Shown here piece after piece: positions 58,190-64,000 of a DNA stretch of 64,000 bases. Source of the stretch: Biomphalaria glabrata (Eukaryota; Mollusca; Gastropoda; Planorbidae). The translations under genes and the position numbers were made by a program. Numbering within the stretch: position 1 is the first letter of the stretch; every line of letters begins with the position of its first letter. The stretch is taken from assembly GCF_947242115.1 (NCBI RefSeq), contig NC_074724.1:33636505-33700504 (forward strand), written 5' to 3'. Under the pieces are notes generated by a model. That model was not told where the DNA came from and ran no database searches. It worked only from the letters and a program-made list of their open reading frames with translations.

Positions 58190-61030
58190 TAGGCCTTTTA
58201 TATTAACTTTTTAATACTTATTTAACTTATGTTTTAACTTTTTCCTCAAGAGGCTCAAGAGATAAAATTCTAATAAGTCAATCAGTATTCCCAATAATTT
58301 AAAAGAATGTTTCACTAAGATATTTTATTTATAATTCTATGAAGATCTAGAATCTAATTTAGGAATTCTAGAATAGATTTAGACTATAAAAGTTTGATCC
58401 AAAGATATATTTATTATTATCTGTTATTAGTATATTGTATAAGAATTATAAATTATGAACTCTCTTCGTTGTTTTCAATGAATTCGAAGATATATTTGAA
58501 AGCCAATCTTCATTTTGAAAAGTTGATTACAGTAAGACAAGAATAGTAGGGCCTAGTTCATTGTTTTCTAATTTTGTTCTAAGTTTTTTGGTGAGTCCCT
58601 TTTCTTTGCTGTCGGCTACTCTGTTTGCCTCATAACCTTGAACACCAAAATGGTTGTCACGTTCACATTTGATTTCTTGAAAGTATTTTTATATCTCTTA
58701 AGTTGACCCCCTCTGGAACACCTTTCATTGCACATTTCCCCACAAATGAGTCATGTAGGAAGTCCAACATGTCCAACCCATTGTAGTTGTAATCCTTTTT
58801 GTTCTATGGCATGGAGACTGTTTTCTGTGATGTGTAGGATTTCACATTAGTAGTACATGAATATATACAAAAGTAGTGGAGAAAATATGTGGCTGCTTTA
58901 CTGATTGTAGTATACCCCAAATACATAACAACCTACTAGTGTAACGTACAAAGCGATATTTAAAATTTCTTGCACTAAATGTAGATACATCTATCTCTCT
59001 CTATATATATCAATATAAATCTTAGTGCAAAATGCACCCCCTGGCGTGATTTTACGGGTACAAATTTTGTATGGACAATGTTTTCAAATATTGGCAAAAT
59101 CTTACCCCATGGAATTGTGTTTGCCCATGTTGAAGGTTGTTTTTTTTTACAACTTAGGCTACATTGTTCAAGTTTGTAAGTTAAGTCCATGATTATAAAA
59201 TGTTGGATCCCACTGGTTTGTATTGTTTTTTTGTTTTTTTTTAATATAAATACTGTTGTGTATTTTTTAAAAATTTTCCTTGGTTAAAAAAAAAAAAAAG
59301 AACAAACAGATGTTCTAGTTTTCCTAATCACTTAAACCCTTTCTGCTGCAAGGACCTTCTGGGTCATATAAAGGTCATGGCTTGAAAATAAAATTGCAAA
59401 CATTCGAGAATGCATAAATTGTTCCTTTCTCCATAACCATTGAAGTTATACAATCGCTCATATTTAAAAGGCATTTCATCAATAACCTTTATTTTTTGCA
59501 AACACATTGTATGAGCTGTTTACACTGTAAATAGCTTTTGCTGTCAATGGGCTATCAAAGTTGTAACTATGTTGGTAAAAGCATAGATACATATATATAT
59601 AACACTAATCCATTCTGAGTAAAATTTAGCTGCAGTTTGTCAAAGTGAGGATGAGTAGCACTTTAGCTGAACTTTTTCATGCAACCAAAATCTTCCAATT
59701 CTTTGCTTTTAGGGAATGTGTGAAAGCCTTGTCCTTGATCCACCTGTACATCATTTCATATATTTGTTTTCCTTGTTTCCTTTTTCACCCCACCCTGCAA
59801 CATGTAGGACTGTGTTTTTTAACATAATATGAATATATTATTTAAACTTTTTTGGCTTTGACAGTGCTAAGCATTGTAATGACTTTATAGTTGGACGCGT
59901 AAAAGTTGGGACTAATTGGGATTTTTCTTTAGAGACGTAACTGTACATTAAAAACTTTGAATGGAAATAGCTAGAGACAGATTAACGGACAAGAGACCCA
60001 CTTCAGTATTGCTCAGATAAAAGGATAAGTTATGTTTTTTAGGTTTAGCAATGTTGGAACAGGCCCATCTTTTGAAATAAATAGTTATATTGATAACTAG
60101 GCAGTTTTCACTTAATCTGTTGTGTTATGGTTTGTTGTATCATCTACAATTTTAAGTATTTGAACGTGCGCCACAAAATAGTAACCAGCAACATCTCACC
60201 AGCATGTTATTGAAAAGCAGATTTCATTTGAGACTTTCATGTTAATAGTAGAATGTAGAAAGAGAGGGAAAGCAGTCGTGTAAAGAATAATTATAAAATA
60301 GGAATACCTGTTTCCCATTGTTATAAAGAATTTTTTTTTGTAGACTCTACCACTTGTTATTTGCAAGCCTTAAAATATTTAGCAATATTTTAAAACAAAT
60401 TGTAACATTTAATGTTGAGTTTGGATCAGTAAAAAAGGGTGTTGGTAAAAGCTAAGTGGAAAAGTAGCGGAACTAACTGTCTTTTTGCGTGTGTTCACTA
60501 CTTATTCTGTAGGTAGATTTTGGTCAAAGGTTAGTTAGCAGGAGTATATTTAATTATTTCTAGTGCTTAGCCATAATAAGCTTAATGGAGGAGGGGGGAG
60601 AACAATAAGAAATGGCAGATCCATTGGGGAAGAATGTGTGTATGGTGTGGGACTGTATAGCAGAATTAGCAGACATGTCTTTTCATTAATTGGAGGGGAA
60701 AGATATTCTCATTTTAGTAATCCTGGATGGAGAGAGGGCTGCAAAGATATTTATAACATTTTTTTTTTTACAAATTACATGAGATTGCAATTTTTTTTTC
60801 TGGTTCTTTACCTCTGGTTTTGAGGACCATCAGTTTTCCTTTAGGTAACAGCATACATGTAGGTGACCTTTTCGTTCCTTTTATGCAAATACATGTCTGC
60901 TGTTGTAGTCAAGCTGTTACTGCACCTGCAAGCTTTTGTTTAGCATTACTTTGAATAAACTATGTCCATAGCAGTATGAAGACAATCTGAATTTTTTTTT
61001 AAACATATTTATATATATTTTTTAAGGAAG
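58190..61030 (+). other. LRRC58 first intron, no exon found
   Basis: AT-rich sequence with no LRR coding on the plus strand. Several short frames are open but lack family features. No terminal repeats noticed. Confidence 0.45.
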
Positions 61031-61039
61031 TAAATAAAG

Positions 61040-61318
61040 TAAAGTTACCCTTTTCAGACCTTGCGATCTATAGGGCTGATGATGTAAAGGTCATCTGTTT
61101 CTGTGGCTAACGGTTAACAGGGCTGTCATGTGGGCAGCACAACGACGAACTGCCTTTATTTTTCCCCAACTAATGTCAGGTACCCATTAGAGCTGGGTGG
61201 ACTCAGAGGCGTCCAGAGATCCCGATATTAAAAATCCCAGTCTTCACCAGGATTCGAACTTTCGGACCTCCAGCTCGGAAGCCTATTGCTTTACCGCTTA
61301 GCCACTGTGCCTCCTTTT
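61040..61318 (-). repeat. tRNA-derived SINE, family A
   Basis: The minus strand begins GAGGCACAGTGGCTAAGCGG (box A), with GTTCGAATCCTGGTG (box B), then the family body to AAGGGTAACTTTAC. It is well preserved. Confidence 0.88.
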
Positions 61319-61519
61319 TAAGGAAAGATACAGACAAATTCAACTGTTGCCTTTAAAACTTGTATTCATGCGTTAATGATACTTGTAACACAATGAAGAA
61401 AGAAACCAACAATATGCTTCCAGTAAAATGCTTTTTAATTTGCAGTTGAAAACAAATTGGCACTGTCATATCTAAAATGATATTGTCATTTTTTTACCAT
61501 TACCAAAGACAAGTGATAA

Positions 61520-62230
61520 ATGTCTCAGCGCATGACACGGCTTGCTTTAGTTTTTTTTAAACCATGTTTTTAAATTGCTTTTGTCTTTCTCTGGGTCCAA
61601 TCTCTTGTGTGGACTTAATGGGGTAAAGGGGATCAGGAAGGTTTCCATGCTGCGCCTGGCAAACACAACTCTGTTGTCCATTCTCGATCTCATAAAAATC
61701 ACGGTCCACATCGAGAATTGAAGCTTTTTATGCCACCTAGCAGCAAAGATCATTTGCTTTTAAAAGCAAATTAAGTGTTGGTACTGTCTTGTGTATCCAT
61801 ATCAAAAGTGAGGATCAATTTTCTACTGCTCAACTGCTGGTGGAGAACTCCTGGTTTGAGAACCTCGTTAGCTGTTTGGTTTAGTCTGTGAGCCTAACTG
61901 GTTTGAAACGTATGTGGGTTCATTTAACTCCTATCAACTTGTCTGGTTCATCAACCCATATCTTCTGCCTCAGCGACCTTGGCACACTTAAAAAATCCCC
62001 GTCCAGATAACACACCTACGGACTATATTGTTATTGTTAGCAGCAGCAGAAGAGGGGGGGGGGGCATGTGTTATGGTCTACGTGTCATCAGGCGGTATTT
62101 GAACGCAAACAGTCCAGAAGAAATCGGGCATGTCCATCTTGTGGCTACATTCTCCAGCCTGGGGCAGACTTGGGCTTGTTAGGTCGGTGTGATCTTAAAG
62201 TTTCGTATAAGATCGAACGTGCGTGGTTGT
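61520..62230. repeat. Probable interspersed repeat, unclassified
   Basis: GC-richer mosaic (GGGTCCAATCTCTTGTGTGG; ATCAGGCGGTATTTGAACGC). Frames on both strands are open without known domains. Confidence 0.3.
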
Positions 62231-62264
62231 TATTTATAAGAGGGACACTTGTTTATCACACATT

Positions 62265-62690
62265 ACAGTGCAGAACAAAAACATGTTTCATAAACAACAA
62301 TGTAGTCATACAAACGAATAAACATTTAACAAAAACAGCAACACACATGATACAAACATTAAATAATGATAATACAAATAGTAATTTTTAGCAACCAAAA
62401 TAAAATTCAACAAACAAACATTTAGCAAACAAAATAAAATGTATCATACTTTAGCAAACAAACAAATTTAACAAACATTTAGCAAGAAAAAAAATCTTAC
62501 ATAAACAAGCAAATATTTAGCAATAAAATACACTTAATAACACACAAGCAAAAGAACATTCAACAAAAACAAAAACTAGGTGAACGAAACAATGTGGAAC
62601 AAATAGCAGCATGTAGAAAATAAAAGAACATTATATAAAGGAACAAGAAAAATATTTTAAAATACTTTAAAAAAAACAACAACAACAACA
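62265..62690 (+). repeat. A-rich low-complexity sequence
   Basis: Imperfect repetition of CAAACATTTAGCAAACAAAA and variants. Confidence 0.75.
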
Positions 62691-63375
62691 AATCAAAGCT
62701 TATATAAAGTGTAATTGTATCAATTAGTTTGGATCAGTCATGTAATTTTATGGACAATGGTTCTAGACATAACACATTTGTGTGATTAGAAATATTTTAA
62801 AGAATGGACCTGATTCACCAATCGTAAACAAACAACATTTAGCCACGCGATTCTCTATCTCTTCTATTCAAATTACGTAATCCGTAAAGGCTGTCACGTG
62901 ATACGTTTTTTTTTCCATTATTTTATCAATATTATCACGTGGCTTAATGTTGTTTGTTTACGATTGGTGAATGAGGTCCATTGTTTTTGTTTAGCTTTTA
63001 GCTTTCTCAACGCGCTATGATCCTATCACATGTCTGGACCAGTTGTGAAAAGGGGGAGGGAAGAAGGGGGTATCTTGGTGAATGTTTACATGATCGTTTT
63101 GTTTTTAAATGCAGAATAAAAATGTTTATTTAGGGCTCAAGGGGACTAATTCAATTTATACCACCACATCTGTCAAGTTCGATTTCTTTCCCTTGTTCAA
63201 GATACCAAACAAAATACTTAATTACCAATAGTTGATTATTAATTAATTATTTTTTTTAAATTGATTCTTGTGTCGTCAGGTAAAAGAAATAATTGTGCAC
63301 AATTTCTGCTTGAACCAAAATTGGGCGTGGGAGAAATAATGTGTACAAACTTTTTACCATATAGAGTGAGTTAAG
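62690..63375 (+). repeat. MITE family R, full copy interrupted by MITE M
   Basis: Starts AAAGCTTATATAAAGTGTAA, continues after the insert at 62983 through ATGATCCTATCACATGTCTG and GGGCGTGGGAGAAATAATG to GAGTGAGTTAAGATAAATTA. The copy at 50420 lacks the insert. Confidence 0.85.
62803..62982. mobile_element. 180-bp hairpin MITE, family M, nested
   Basis: Inverted ends AATGGACCTGATTCACCAAT and ATTGGTGAATGAGGTCCATT, continuing through CGTAAACAAACAACATTTAG and its inverse. Same family as 40712..40889. Confidence 0.92.
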
Positions 63376-63479
63376 ATAAATTAATTTATATTGATCCAAT
63401 CAAATGGAAAGTCAGTTTGACTACAATTGACAACCTCAAGGTAACTAATGTACAACAACAACATAGATGCACATACGAA

Positions 63480-64000
63480 CAACATTCACACACGATAAAA
63501 ACACATACACACTCACAACCAGCGCTTTATGAATTAGACTTCTATGTACTTCTCGATGACGACAGCCGATGTTGTAACACTCTGACCGACAGTGGGATAA
63601 AGGAGTTTTTAAATCTTTCTGTTTTAGTCCTAATGGAATGGAGACGACCACTTCGTTCAGATCTGATGTAACAGTGGTTTAATGGGTGCAGGTTATCTTT
63701 AAGAATGGTGAGTGTTTTGGAAAGGCATCTTTCATGAAAAAGCTCTTCAAGAGATGGTAGCTGTGTTCGAGTGATATAGGATGCTTTTTTAATTAGTCTG
63801 TTTAGTTTAAGTCTTTGTGCCAGTGAAGTATTACCATACCAGCAGGAGATGGCAAAGTAAATTAGACTGCTGATGGTTGCTGTATAAAAAAGTTTAAAAG
63901 GCCTAATTGTTTTGTCGATGTTAAATTTCCTTAGCTTTCTAAGATAGAAAACACGTTGGTGAATTTTGGTGTAAAGGTTTTGACAGGGTTCACTCCATTT
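63480..64000 (-). mobile_element. LINE ORF2 C-terminal region, CR1/Rex1-like, runs off the window
   Basis: Minus-strand translation reads LYTKIHQRVFYLRKLRKFNI, ISSLIYFAISCWYGN, RLNRLIKKASYITRTQLPSL and NSFIPLSVRVLQ, the order of the thumb and C-terminal region in Rex1/CR1-type LINEs. The frame is intact as far as I followed it (63500..64000). The RT domain would lie to the right of 64000. Confidence 0.8.

Noticed and set aside
61547-61753. 68-codon minus-strand frame
   Set aside because: Basic, featureless translation in a repeat-like stretch inside the LRRC58 intron.

Overview
The window is animal nuclear DNA, AT-rich, with short exons in long introns and a dense load of transposon debris. 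The repeat vocabulary points to a panpulmonate gastropod, a snail of the Biomphalaria/Bulinus/Physella/Lymnaea kind. It includes tRNA-derived SINEs with a long shared body, GTGTGGGAGAAATA-type MITEs ending in GACAGACAGACAG runs, AGATCTAGATCT-rich patches, and LINE 3' ends coding a CxxC-type tail. The organism call is inference from remembered repeat families.

Five host genes can be supported; four have convincing known homologues. (1) SRPRA, signal recognition particle receptor alpha, minus strand, 1..6685, five exons in window, 3' part missing. (2) A plus-strand gene at 13206..26555, which I assembled from eleven phase-consistent exons. It codes about 465 residues: a Gln/Pro/Cys-rich N-terminal two thirds that I do not recognise, then a C-terminal third that resembles a divergent phospholipid scramblase domain. 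(3) RSPH1, a MORN-repeat radial spoke protein, plus strand, 43046..49148, six exons, complete. (4) CFAP68 (C11orf1), a ciliary microtubule inner protein, minus strand, 53311..55259, complete coding region. (5) LRRC58, plus strand, first coding exon 57704..58188, remainder beyond the window.

Layout: 1-6.7 kb SRPRA with nested transposons in its introns; 7-13 kb intergenic, with two head-to-head hAT remnants and several nested insertions; 13.2-26.6 kb the scramblase-like gene, whose introns carry three large minisatellites, a solo LTR and hairpin MITEs; 26.6-43 kb gene-poor, with a 2.3-kb hAT-Charlie-like element with target duplication, a Jockey-like LINE, and large tandem arrays; 43-58 kb the gene cluster RSPH1 > < CFAP68, LRRC58 >; 58-64 kb LRRC58 intron or flank with SINE, MITE and LINE pieces.

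RSPH1 and CFAP68 both build motile cilia, and both carry a CCTAGCAAC RFX X-box-like site near their 5' ends on the coding strand, which suggests shared ciliary regulation. The most unusual signals are in the scramblase-like gene: a 13-unit minisatellite built from copies of its own 5' splice site, and two exon candidates with matching phases that could be mutually exclusive. Nothing was searched against a database; homology calls rest on recognition of family sequence.
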